Assembly: GCA_933207985.1 (NCBI GenBank)
Contig: OW240916.1
Span: 320,100,336-320,164,335, forward strand
Direction: 5' to 3'
DNA from: Pelobates cultripes
Lineage: Eukaryota > Chordata > Amphibia > Anura > Pelobatidae
Length of the DNA: 64,000 nt
A model generated the notes under the pieces. That model worked only from the letters and a program-made list of their open reading frames with translations, ran no database searches and had not been told where the DNA came from. Shown piece by piece: positions 1 through 10,300 of the stretch. Made by a program: the position numbers and the translations under genes. Every line of letters begins with the position of its first letter. The first letter of the stretch is position 1.

Positions 1-44
1 CCTGTGCGGTCGCACAGCTCGCACACCCCTAAGGCCGGCCCTGG
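1..44 (-). mobile_element. hAT-like element, terminal fragment cut by the window edge
   Basis: The first 44 bases end in AGGCCGGCCCTG, the inverse of a CAGGGCCGG-type hAT terminus. The same terminal block occurs in the opposite orientation at about 36787 (CAGGGCCCGCCTTAGGGGTG), so this is a dispersed repeat. Only one end is visible, so no target duplication can be checked. Confidence 0.5.
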
Positions 45-800
45 TTGTGTTTATGTAACACCAACAGATATATACATTAATGATAGTTGTCAAGGAAAAT
101 GAGAAACAGGTCAAGTGGTGAGCCCTCTACCTTTAAAACACACATTTCAACAAAAAAAAAATCAATAATGCACCTTTTACTCCCATCATTGGTTAAAGGA
201 AAACTGTCACCTTGTTTTTGCGATAAAAAAGATGACAGGGATATATTTCCTTTTATATCAGCCTGTCAGTTTGAATATTTAGTGCCCAAGTACTGAGAAA
301 ACAGAGGAACAGTTCACACCACTTTAACATTGTTTTCCCTTTTAAATGATTTCTTTAAGAGTTCTTATATAGGTATCCAAATCACGTTACATATTTAGCA
401 ATTGGTTGTGCTACAGACACACAGGTAATTAAACTACATATAATGGTACAATAAAACCCACTCCAAGCGATATCTGAAATGATTGCACTAAACGTTTCTT
501 TCAAACACACCTGTACCTGCTCCCCAATGTCTTTCCCTTGCTCACCCCGCAGTCGTGCTGTAGTGATGGATGCAATCAGTGAATTGGACAGTATATGTTG
601 CATGTTAGTTTATCAGTATGAGGAGCAGGACTGAGAGAAACACAGTAGTCCTCATCCAAGCTCACTAGTGATTGCTTAACGTCCCACACTTGGTGGCTTC
701 ATGTAAGGGAGGAGACGTGCAATTAAAGGGATCTAGGTCAACGTCAAAACACACATTCAGAAAGGCTTGTTACTTTATTTCTATCTATCTATTGTTTCAG
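45..800. other. Intronic DNA, no feature recognised
   Basis: AT-rich sequence with no gene-like reading frame. It lies upstream of the splice acceptor at 799-800 and is therefore probably the last intron of the gene whose terminal exon starts at 801. Short open frames here lack any recognisable protein motif. Confidence 0.5.
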
Positions 801-1053
801 TTTCTCCTACAAGTTCCTCCACAATGAGGTTTTGGGTGAAGTTCACTTGACGGAGCCTCCAGTCCGGGTTGGAATTCTCTTGGATTACACCACTGGAAGA
901 CTTTCTTTCTACAACGTCCAGAAGGGAAACTTGCTGTTCACCTTCAGACACAGGTTTACAGAGGCCGCCCACCCTACGTTCGCTCTGGAGGCCTATGGGG
1001 AACTTCATTTACACACTGGGATTGAACTGCCACGTTTTGCCAAAGACAGCTAA
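801..1053 (+). CDS. Terminal exon of a B30.2/SPRY protein (CMYA5/FSD-type)
   Basis: A pyrimidine-rich acceptor (TATTGTTTCAG, ending at 800) precedes an open frame that starts in phase (one base, then TTC TCC TAC) and runs 83 codons to a TAA at 1051-1053. The peptide carries the end of a PRY-SPRY/B30.2 fold: VRVGILLDY, then GRLSFYN, LLFTFRHRF, HPTFALE, and a LHTGIELPRF tail. VGxxLDY-x-SFYN followed by a late LHTG-x-P strand is typical of the FN3-SPRY group (FSD1, FSD2, CMYA5, the TRIM9 class). From memory the tail is most like CMYA5 (myospryn, a muscle protein-interaction scaffold) or FSD2; I cannot decide between them. Upstream exons lie left of the window. Codons are unbroken, which fits a functional host gene rather than a pseudogene. 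Confidence 0.75.
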
Positions 1054-3003
1054 TTACTCATTAGGGAGATCATTGTTTGCTGAAGGCCATAACCAAAGTT
1101 TACTCTTATAAATCTCTGCTTGTCCTAACATCCCTGTGTAGGCAGACTATGGGAATTATGCAATTAGGCATTGAAGGGACGATTATCAACAGTTTAGCTT
1201 CATATTTCATTTATACATGATTAACAGTAACATATTTATTTTGGGGTGCTAGTCCCCCTAGAAATACACATGGCACCTGGATTTTATGTGTACAGTTGGT
1301 CTTTAAAGTATTTTTTTTGGGGGTGGTTTTTTTTTTCTCACCTCTAAGTTTTCACGCTAAATATTTAGGGCAAGCAGGGTAGTCTCAGATGAGTTAAACG
1401 TGCAATAAATGTACTAATAGCAAAGCCCTCTTAATTTTTAGTAGAATCTTTTACTTTAAATGTGTGTCGGTGATCTGTGGGGGTTTTTTTTAGGAAAGAA
1501 GCTAATAGTTCAGATCAATGAAGCCTTAACGAAAGTCTTTGAAGATAATTGTAATTAACGTAAACTTACACTGACAAACTCTGAAATGGGAGCTTTTGAT
1601 CCAATGCTAGAAAAAAAAAGAAAATCTTTAACGTTCGGCAAGGTTATTCAAACAAATAAATATATAAAGTATAATGAGGACGTCCGTTAGTTTCTGCAGA
1701 TTAGTAAGAAAATAAATAAAATGCAAAAAGTTAGGTTTTACTTAGAAAGTTCTAAAAGATTAAAATGGGAAGCGATTTGTACACATTTAATCTGTTTTTA
1801 GAATATATTTGTCATTCATTTGTTCTTCTTAATTTATCAAACTGCAGAGCTTTACCTCCTCCCACCACAAATAATACAGTCTAATCATCATGTTTCAAAA
1901 TTGAAAAAGTACATAAAACACATTACACATTAAATAAGAAAAAAATGTCTGTTTGTAGTCAGGGTAGGGGGACTCTAGTATACAGGTGCCTGTAGGCGGC
2001 TGCCGAACGCCAAATGTGGCCTCCCATCCGGCAGACTCTCCAGGAAGTCTTGCTCACTGGACTCTTTGATCAGATAACGGGAGTGATTTACTAGTTAGTA
2101 GAAGATAAAAAGCTTTGCTATTTAACATCGTGGTTTAAGGGCTCACTTGGTGGGATTGGGAAAACATATTTGTTGTTTGCAACTACTTATTATAACAATG
2201 GAAAAGTAACGTAATTGGACTTCACGCAATATCTGTAGAATTAACTTTACAAACTGTTTTTTTTTTTTACTTCTGTTAAATCGTAATTCTTTCTCGTAAA
2301 TAATAGGAACGCGATTTCTACCGTTTCCTACAGAGCAATTTACTCCGGTTGGAAACTCTCTTTTTTTCTCCTACTGTAAAAAGTTTCGGTTCCAGTAAAT
2401 GGACTGGAATATTGGGATGAGTTTTACTCATGGAGTGAAATTATTTATTTATGTATTAACTTATTCTTATATAAAACTTCCCCTATGCAGAGTGCTAGAA
2501 ATTAGAATTCATACGATAATCAATTAGAAAGTTGTAATGAAGTCAAAGAGTAAATAATAAAACAGAAGTTAAACAGAGCAGGAGAATAGTATATATTTAT
2601 AACCATAACTGGGGGGTGTAGTGATCGGGGGTGATGGTTATACGGGAGGGAAGTAGGGAACGATTGAAATTAGATTGTGTGAATGGAAAGGATCCAGTAC
2701 GGGGATCGCGTTACGAAGTATCTGGAACTTTTTTTATGAAGAGAGTAATCTTTAAGTGTTAATAAAAGGGTGAGAGAGGACTGAACACGCACAAAGTGTA
2801 AAATAAGAAACATTCAACAATCTGCTATTTATAGTCGCTATAAACATTATTTATTCATTTTTAATCAAAGCTTAAAGATTGAGTTTTCAAGGCAGTGTCC
2901 CTTTTAAACAAACTATGAAAATAAGCATTTTTGAGAAAAGGTAAGTTTTTTTTAATATTAATGTAAAAATTATTTAGTAAAAAACAATGGATGAATGGTA
3001 TTT
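1054..3003. other. 3' UTR and AT-rich intergenic DNA
   Basis: Follows the SPRY stop codon. AT-rich with homopolymer runs; no coding frame, RNA gene or transposon end recognised. The first few hundred bases are probably 3' UTR. Confidence 0.5.
1404..1409 (+). promoter_or_regulatory. Candidate polyadenylation signal AATAAA
   Basis: AATAAA lies about 350 bases after the stop codon of the SPRY exon, a plausible 3' UTR length. Other AATAAA or ATTAAA motifs occur further on in this AT-rich stretch, so its use is only inferred. Confidence 0.3.
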
Positions 3004-3075
3004 CATTATTATTATTATTATTTAATAATATATATATCGCCATCAGATTCCGTAGCGCTGTACAATGGGATAAGG
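3004..3075. mobile_element. Short dispersed repeat tail (ATT run plus GTAGCGCTGTACAATGGG)
   Basis: A TTATTATTATT stretch followed by CGCCATCAGATTCCGTAGCGC and TGTACAATGGG. A related block (TTCCATAGCGCTGTACA) recurs at about 56430, so it is dispersed. It resembles the conserved tail seen in some vertebrate LINEs/SINEs; the family is not certain. Confidence 0.35.
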
Positions 3076-3810
3076 ACAATACTTGAGGTATATTTTATTA
3101 ATAGAAACAGAACTATGGAATTAAACCCATAAAATGGCCAATCCTTATTAAAACAGGGTAAATGTTAAAGAAAGGTTTTTATTGTTTTGTGAATATTTTG
3201 CACACTTTTAGTTTACTTAAATTCTCAAATTGTGAAATTCCACCCTCATATTATAATGCAGCTGAGGAACTAATAGCGTGCGTTATTTTATAGGTTGGTT
3301 CTATTATAAAAGTTACAATCTAGGAAGTATAACAACCTCAGCTTATTGTAGTAGTCATAGTGCCAGAATACTGTTCCTATGGTCTTTTGTCTAAATAATT
3401 TCTAAGACTGACAAAGTAGGGCTTTCAAATGGAGCTTATATCTGCTTGCTCAAGCCCTGTCACTCGGAACTTCTGCAACCAATTAGATGATAAGTCACTG
3501 CTGATGAGAAGGCCCTTGCAGACACTGCTCCAAATGCTCGTATGTCCAAACACTGAGTGATGCCAAGTGCGCCCAGCACAAATCATCACAGACAAGAACA
3601 GTTCTTGGACTTGCAAGTGTTAACTCCCAGAAAGGGGCCCCTCGGGCTCCCTCCAAGTCCCTCCACGTTCCTCCACGTCCAGGGTCATCTGAACAGCATT
3701 AAAAGCCCCCGGGCAAAGCAGTGAGGCCCTGCCTACACAACCACCCACGGGAATACAAATCTAAATTATAAATAACATTAAGCTTATATGTATTGGTACC
3801 TGCAACAAAT
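3076..3810. other. Non-coding, no feature recognised
   Basis: AT-rich then mixed composition. Nothing coding or repeat-like could be supported apart from short fragments near 3690 that resemble transposon debris. Confidence 0.4.
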
Positions 3811-4592
3811 TCAATACATACACACAGATTGCTGAATACATTCACATATAGCTGAATACACACAGCCACACAGCCTTTTGGATACATTTACACAGAGAAA
3901 CTGCTGAGTAGAAACACACAGACTGATGAATACACAGACACACACAGACTGCCTAATACACAAAAACAGTATGCTGAGAACACACACATACAGACTGCTA
4001 AATACACATACAAACTGCTGAATACACACACAGACACACAGACTGCTGAATACACAGACACACACAGACTGCTGAATACACAGACACGCACAGACTGCTG
4101 AATACATACACACAGACTGCTGAATACACAGGCACACACAGACTGCTGAATACACAGACAGATTGCTGAGAACACACACACACAGACTGCTTAATACACA
4201 CACACACACACAGACTGCCAAATACACACACACAGACTGCTGAATACACAGACACGCACAGACTGCTGAATACAAACACACAGACTGCTGAATACACAGA
4301 CACGCACAGACTGCTGAATACATACACACAGACTGCTGAATACACAGGCACACACAGACTGCTGAATACACAGACAGATTGCTGAGAACACACACACAGA
4401 CTGCTTAATACATACACACACAGACTGCCAAATACACACACACAGACTGCTGAATACGCAGACAGATTGCTGAGAACAGACACATACAGACTGCTAAATA
4501 CACATACAGACTGCTGAGAACACAGACATACAGACTGCTAAATACACATACAGACTGCTGAATACACACACAGACTGCTGAATACACAGATT
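3811..4592. repeat. CA-rich minisatellite, CAGACTGCTGAATACACA-type unit
   Basis: About 30 imperfect copies of a 24-28 base unit built on ACAGACTGCTGAATACACA, with variants GCTGAGAACAC and GCTAAATACAC. Larger blocks are themselves repeated (the stretch near 4075-4200 recurs near 4310-4440). The long minus-strand open frames made only of Cys, Val, Ser and Leu are by-products of the repeat. Confidence 0.9.
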
Positions 4593-4870
4593 GTAGTGTG
4601 TGTGAAGGGGTGCAGTGTGGTGTGTGAGGGGGTGCTGTGTGTGTGTGATTAGGGTCTATACTACTGTGTGTGTGGGGTTAAGTGTGGTGTGTGAGGGGTG
4701 CACTGTGTGTGTGAGGGTGTGCAGTGTGGTGTGTGAGGGAGTGAAATGTGTGTGTGTGAGGGGGTGCAGTGCAGTGTGTGTGAGGGGGTGCAGTGCAGTG
4801 TTTGTGAGGGGATGCAGTGTAGTGTGTGTAAGGAGGGTGCAGTGTGTGTGAATAGGGTCTATACTCTGTG
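4588..4870. repeat. GT-rich tandem repeat
   Basis: Imperfect repetition of GTGTGTGAGGGGGTGCAGTG units directly adjoining the CA-rich minisatellite. Low-complexity; apparent open frames are not genes. Confidence 0.85.
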
Positions 4871-5584
4871 TAGGGTGTGTGATAAGAGAGCAAAGTGTAT
4901 ATATATCTATTTGTTTTTAAATTTAAAAAAAAAGAGAAAAAAGCTCTATGTCCCCCCCCCCCCACCCATCTTCTTCTTACCTTTGGCAATCTCTGGTGGT
5001 CCAGTGGTGGCAAGGGAAATTCAGCCTGCACCTGAATTTTTCAATGTAGAACTTTACTCTTCGGTTTAAAGCTCTGTTGTGTCAGTTTGAGACGTTAGTT
5101 AAATGAACGGCTACAAGGAAAACACCCATTGCACCATAAACACTGCACTACGCTGTGAGTGGTCGTGAGTCCAAAAACGTCCCTTTAATGCAGTAAGTGT
5201 GAAGCATTTCCATACTTCCTCATAACGTGTTGGATCTCGCCTTGTCCACATTATACCTTGGGATTGATGTCTGCTTTTCTAAGCAAAAGGCAATGGACGT
5301 CTGTGTGTTACTTTACCATATATTTCTATATATAGGCAACATGTCATTTTATTTCAGTTCTCTCCAATGAAATTGGCGTTTTTAATCTTGTCTGGGAAAT
5401 AAATGTTTTATCTAAATTAAAGTGTAGAAAGTAAGTGTCCATTAATATAATATTAATATAGCTATTGTCCATATTTGCCAAATACATAGGCCCTGCATGT
5501 GTAAATATTCAGATATTATACGATAATTATTTATTTTTCTATAGCCTGTATCTCCCAAGATTATTCAATACAGGGAATAGGTGA
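4871..5584. other. Non-coding, no feature recognised
   Basis: Contains an A-run and a C-run (about 4920-4970) that look like the trailing edge of the preceding repeat-bearing transposon, then AT-rich DNA. No gene supported. Confidence 0.4.
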
Positions 5585-5700
5585 CATCACTACCCATCCC
5601 AATGTAGAAAAAGACCCTAGTGGGCATAGAACCTGCAAACCCAACAGGTCCTTTAAGAGGTGTATTAACCAAGTGAGCTATCACAGCTGCGTCTTGCTTA
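5585..5700 (-). mobile_element. tRNA-derived SINE (minus strand)
   Basis: On the minus strand a polymerase III A box (TAGCTCACTTGG, 5680-5669) is followed about 35 bases later by a B box (GGTTCTATGCCC, 5633-5622), the tRNA-like spacing. The sequence does not fold into a complete tRNA cloverleaf with a matched acceptor stem as far as I can see, so a SINE head is more likely than a tRNA gene. Confidence 0.5.
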
Positions 5701-7084
5701 GACAATGCTTTACATAAATGAAAAAAACATATCTACCAGAGTCTTAACATTTCATTTTTCTAATTATTTTTGGAATTTGCTAAGTTTGGCTCCTCTTTGT
5801 ATTTTCACTAATGAACAAAACTTGTGATATGACAATAGACCATGTGTAGGTTACCAAAAAAATCATCTCTTGACTTTGTTAGTAATGAAATGAGCAATTT
5901 TGCTTTGTGATAACTGAAAAGGGCTTTGTTTTTTCGATGAAATAAAACCTAAGATATTAAAACAATACGTTTGGTGACTATTTACTGAAATCAGGATTAT
6001 CTATACAGTTCTAAAATGTTTTCACAGTTCTCCAGTGGCATACTAACAGGTGGTGGGGGAGGGAAAAGGAGGGGGAGGGGGTCTGCCCCGGTTGCCACAC
6101 AGCCAAGAATGCAATGACCAATATTTGTTGGTTCATGTTTTTTTAAGAATATAGCACTAGGGGGCAGTATTGAATAAGTTTTCACATTAACATCTCTTTC
6201 TGAAAAAAAACTAAATAAGGATTTCATATTGCTGTAAAACGGAAGAAACTTTTTGGGAATTTACATCATAATAAAACATTGAAATACACCTAAAATTTGT
6301 GTTACCCTTTTTTCATGGGATGCTCCATGTCTTTCAAAAAAACGTATGTTCAAAATTTGTCAAATTACGGATGCGCTTTTCAAATGATGTAATATTTTTG
6401 GATAAACTTTACAAATGATTTAATATTTAGAAAGATATCTAATATTTTATTGAGTAAGAAAGTAAAGGATAGGGGAGACAGTACTAGAAAAACCAAAACT
6501 AAAAAGATGGTATATTGAAGGCAGCAAACCTAAAGTAGGGCTCTCTCTATGGCCCTACTGACAGAAATAGTACAAAAGGTAAAAGGAGAATGGTTGCGCC
6601 AAAGAAAAAACTATGTAAAAAGTTACTGAAAAAATTATTAAAAAAGTCCAATAGCAGTGGCTGGTAGTCACAAATTGAAATCACAAACAATAGCAGAAAG
6701 GAGTCCTAATACACAACTTGCCAGGGAGACAACCAACAGTCTGTTTGGGAAGAATGTTCCGGATGGGAACAACTTTTGGAATCCGCATGTGGAAACTAGA
6801 CATGTGCACCAGTGAAATTTTGGTTTCGTACGAATAAATTCGTACTTAATAAAAATTGAATTCGTCCTTTCTGAATTTCATCTGTAAACCATTCGTTTTC
6901 AGACGAAATTTGTTAAAAAAATAATTAGTTTTCGTTCATAAGGACAAAAATACCACTACGCATGTGCAAAAAAAAAAAATAGAAAGGAGAGATCCGGCAG
7001 CACTACCATCTCCCTCCTTGTAATAACTATTCATACACCCCCTGAATTAAAACCTATGGGGATCACTATGACCCCCGTATTCAG
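5701..7084. other. AT-rich DNA with transposon debris
   Basis: No gene. A CAGTGGCATACTAACAGG hAT-like end lies near 6031, followed by a purine-rich run. Around 6800 CTAGACATGTGCACCAG and repeated TTCGTACGAAT-type motifs resemble the edge of a DNA transposon. None could be bounded. Confidence 0.3.
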
Positions 7085-7691
7085 AAAAGGGAGGTTAAAT
7101 CCTCCGGTATACCGCAAGTACTAGTGCTGTTCCCCCTACCCCAACTTGGGCATATATGTTCCACAGAGGGACTGAAGACCCTAAAAGACATGAGTGGCAA
7201 CGTGAACATAACCTTTCTCTTGCGACTGAAGCATAAACAATTACAGAGCTTTATTGCCACACCTACCAAATGGACAGCAATATCCTGGGCCCCCACCTTA
7301 TTCAAAAGCACTTGCCTAGACCCGGAACCATCGGCTCATGGGGTCTCCTTCATATACTCCATGCTATTGACACATACTCCTACTGCCCAACCAAGGCAGA
7401 GTGGAAAACAATATGTTATCTCACACACCATTGCTCCAGCTTTAGCAAAACACAAGGGACAGCATGCAAACCGTTAACCTTCTGATACCGTACTCCCTCA
7501 ACCCTCCACACGATCACCCTGGAGCACTCCCCTTTATGCTGGAGATGCGGGGAAGAGAGAGGCACTCTGCCCTATGGTGGGGATGGAAGAAGATCCTCCC
7601 ATTTTGGAAGGGGATATACACCGTGCTAGAGCTATTCACGGAAAGTTCACACCCCTTCATACCTGCAGAAATGCTTCTACATCACACCAAG
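7085..7691 (+). pseudogene. L1-type LINE ORF2 C-terminal fragment, part A
   Basis: Several frames in turn encode the degenerate end of an L1-type ORF2 after the RT domain. The clearest piece reads LCWRCGEERGTLPY, the C-x2-C start of the L1 C-terminal zinc knuckle, followed in another frame by ILPFWKGIYTVL. Multiple frameshifts and stops show it is dead. It is interrupted after TTCTACATCACACCAAG (7675-7691); the same 17 bases begin the rest of the fragment at 16205, so the intervening 8.5 kb was inserted later. Confidence 0.6.
7675..7691. repeat. 17-bp target-site duplication, left copy
   Basis: TTCTACATCACACCAAG is identical at 16205-16221. The copies bound the nested insertion 7692-16204, and the L1 reading frame resumes after the right copy. 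Confidence 0.75.
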
Positions 7692-8177
7692 AGGGTGGCT
7701 GCACTCACCTGAACATGCATAAATGGGGGTGCTCCTGTGGGCCAAATAATACAATACACAAGATCCAGCGCACTCTCCTATCCACTAAACAGCAACTTCA
7801 ATGTTGAAAGATTTCATTTGTTTTTTTAAAAACACCTAATCTAGGCAAAAATAATGGGGGTTTAGTTACATTATATGCTCATACATTGAAAAGGCTGCCA
7901 CAACATCAATGTACCCCATCTTTGGCAGGTCCTACACTAACAGCCTAATGTCTGCTCTTATGAGATTAACCCACTTACTTTCCATCTGGGGCTCTCTGCA
8001 GTACAAGGCTAAATAGGGCCCTGGGATGAGGCACCTGTGACAAGGAGTTGGCTAGACTCCCAAATATATATATATGAAACAAGAGGGGGTTGGCAGCACT
8101 CACCTGAACATGCATAAACATGCACCCCCATTTATGCATGTTCAGGTGAGTGCAGCCAACCCCCTCTTGTTTCATAT
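7692..8177. mobile_element. Palindromic repeat element, left half (possibly Penelope-like)
   Basis: The segment reads X-Y-X' then inverted X'. X is about 40 bases (GGCTGCACTCACCTGAACATG...). Y (about 7735-8067) recurs inverted at 15850-16204. The two halves are separated only by the Ngaro insertion, so the original was a roughly 830-bp palindrome with a 17-bp target duplication. No coding frame. Arms in head-to-head orientation resemble the complex pseudo-LTR arrangements of Penelope-like elements, but the family is not certain. Confidence 0.55.
8070..8173. repeat. Long hairpin at the centre of the palindromic element
   Basis: GAAACAAGAGGGGGTTGGCA... pairs with ...CAACCCCCTCTTGTTTC over about 43 bases with a single mismatch and a short loop near 8115-8125. 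This is the dyad of the surrounding palindromic element. Confidence 0.8.
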
Positions 8178-8271
8178 GTAGAAAGGCCATTAGGCCTGAA
8201 TTTGTGGGAGGAGTAAGTCCCCTACTTAAACTCCCAGCCCCTACTCACCGCTGCCGCTCAGCTGATTGTCC
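8178..8271 (+). repeat. Ngaro split direct repeat A1
   Basis: 94 bases starting GTAGAAAGGCCATTAGGCC and ending GCTGATTGTCC, repeated at 15609-15702 with one difference (AAACTCCC against AAGCTCCC). A1 marks the 5' terminus and contains a perfect splice-donor hexamer GTAAGT at 8213-8218. Confidence 0.9.
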
Positions 8272-10299
8272 AGCACTTCAGGTCCAGCTTCCCGCCAGAA
8301 CTGTACCTGTTTTCCAGCAGCCAGACGCCCAGTTCAATCCTCCGTCCGTCCGAGGTCCATTCACTCTGTTTTCTCCCCAGTCGAGGTACCCGACTTCCGG
8401 TCACGAGACCGGCACGTTCACGTAAGCAAGGCGGGGGAATTAGCGTTCGCTATTCCCCGCCGTTCGGGCCTAAAAACGTAGGGGTAGGCTCCCTCTTTCG
8501 CATTTACACGAATACATGCTTTTCGTCAAAATCGCCATTCGCACCAAAAAAAACGCACGAACGTTCGGCTCATTTCACTATCGTTTAGCATATTCGTACG
8601 CAAACTACCGAATATATATTTAATGTTTTAAGCTCAGTTTTATCTATACTCCCTTTTTTCCGTTCGGTCATTTCAGCACCAACCTATTCGTATGGTTAAA
8701 TACTCGAACACCGTCTTACTAATTTACATTCGGTTATTTTCTATTCTTTCAAGCTAAGCATGCATAAGTTCTAATCACACAAATTCTACTATTATTTATT
8801 CCTTCACATCAGTTTGTGGTTACACTATCTGTTTTAACTACCAGCATGGTGTTTTCCTACCTTTGATAAAACGATTAAACGTATTTTTCTGTAAATAAAC
8901 ATACTTTTACCATGGTTCATAACTTAATACGTGTCTAAATGTAAGCTATACCATTCTTTCCAAATAACACTTAGTTATAAGTCATTTAAACACTACTCAC
9001 AAGTAATACCCATCACACATAATCCGTACTATTCCTTTCACATGAATCACGCTGTCACATTTTGGCTTTTACAGATTGCATCGGTCTCTTGCTTTTCTGC
9101 ACTAAAGTTGTTATTTCAAGGTCCTTTTATTACAGGAACAGGTATGGTATATTATCACTTTGAGTTATCAGGTTTTTATCAATTACCTTCACATCTATCG
9201 CTAAATATGGAAATTGTCTTGGTTTAACCCTTAGATCCTGTATTAGTCTAAGCTTCCACCGTTTCTACGCAGTTAACCTGCCTCGATTAAACATAATCTC
9301 TGTACTTCAAAACCAAGGTATAGTTCACTCTCTTTTCAATACTAGACCTCACGCGGTCTCAACTCCATTACTACCTTTCCTCAGGCTTACGCCCAAGATA
9401 CGTTATCTCTTTACTACTTGTCTACACAGACTTTCGGTCATACGGCCATCAGGCTCAGAAGACACCAAAAAACCTGACCCGGTACTCAGCCATACCTTCA
9501 GGTACTTACGTCCTTACTCAAGTACGTCCTTTCGCTACCCCAAGGCCTCATTCTGCCTTCTCACTCATATAAAAAATCATCCCATTCCTACACCTAAACC
9601 TCTCAGATCCCTCAATGCAGGATCTCACGTGGCGCCCCTAACAAACCTTCTCCCAATACTATTCATACGACATCACGATACGTATAAACACACCAACATC
9701 TGTCTTAAACCCCCAGGATTCTTCCTCAAAGACAGCATTAAGACAAGACTCTCTACACTTATCAGGAGGCTCCAGATACCATTTGTGACCAGTCAAGGTT
9801 AGTATCCACACACCACTCCAGTCCTCTCACTTTACCCTTAAGCATACAATCGAACTGGCTATAGGGCACAGGCTAATGCCTTAGCCCACCCTATCAGGAA
9901 ATCCGATCCCGCGAGGCCTATCACCCCCACCCCACCTCAACACGGAGGTACGGCCCCACGCCCAAACCATAGTTAAGCCTCGCATGCCCTACTACAGGGC
10001 TCTAGTTAGGGCCTCACCTGTCACGGCCACACGTTTTGATTTCTCTTATCGTCACCGAGAGGCCAACATCCCGCCACCACGTCTGTGGCACCTACGTCAT
10101 AAGCCAAATCATAGGTAGAGCCTCTCACCGCCACTTGGCATTAGCAGGGCCTCACCTATCCAGTCATTCAATAGTTACGTTTTTCGCCTCGGCATCTAGC
10201 ATTACAGTCCAGTTCTTTCAGATACACCACTCCCCATACCCCCCCTACTTACCTCACTCCCCTTCTAATATATCTTTCACATAATCATTCCTTTTTTAG
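8213..10299 (+). promoter_or_regulatory. Possible leader intron of the Ngaro element
   Basis: GGAGGAGTAAGT in A1 offers a strong 5' splice site, and TCATTCCTTTTTTAG ends one base before the gag ATG at 10301 as a strong 3' splice site. Splicing would bring the start of the element to the gag initiator and remove a 2-kb leader with many stops. No RNA evidence is available; both sites could be coincidental. Confidence 0.3.
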
Positions 10300-10300
10300 A
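8272..10300 (+). other. Ngaro 5' untranslated leader
   Basis: About 2 kb of internal element sequence without a long reading frame, rich in CATTCGT/TTCG motifs early and C-rich later. Probably holds the internal promoter or leader; no specific motif recognised. Confidence 0.55.

Noticed and set aside
3811..4592. Long minus-strand open frames (up to 194 codons) of Cys, Val, Ser and Leu
   Set aside because: They follow the CA-rich minisatellite unit exactly; composition and periodicity show they are repeat artefacts.
5585..5700. tRNA gene on the minus strand
   Set aside because: Only the polymerase III boxes are recognisable, no full cloverleaf could be drawn.
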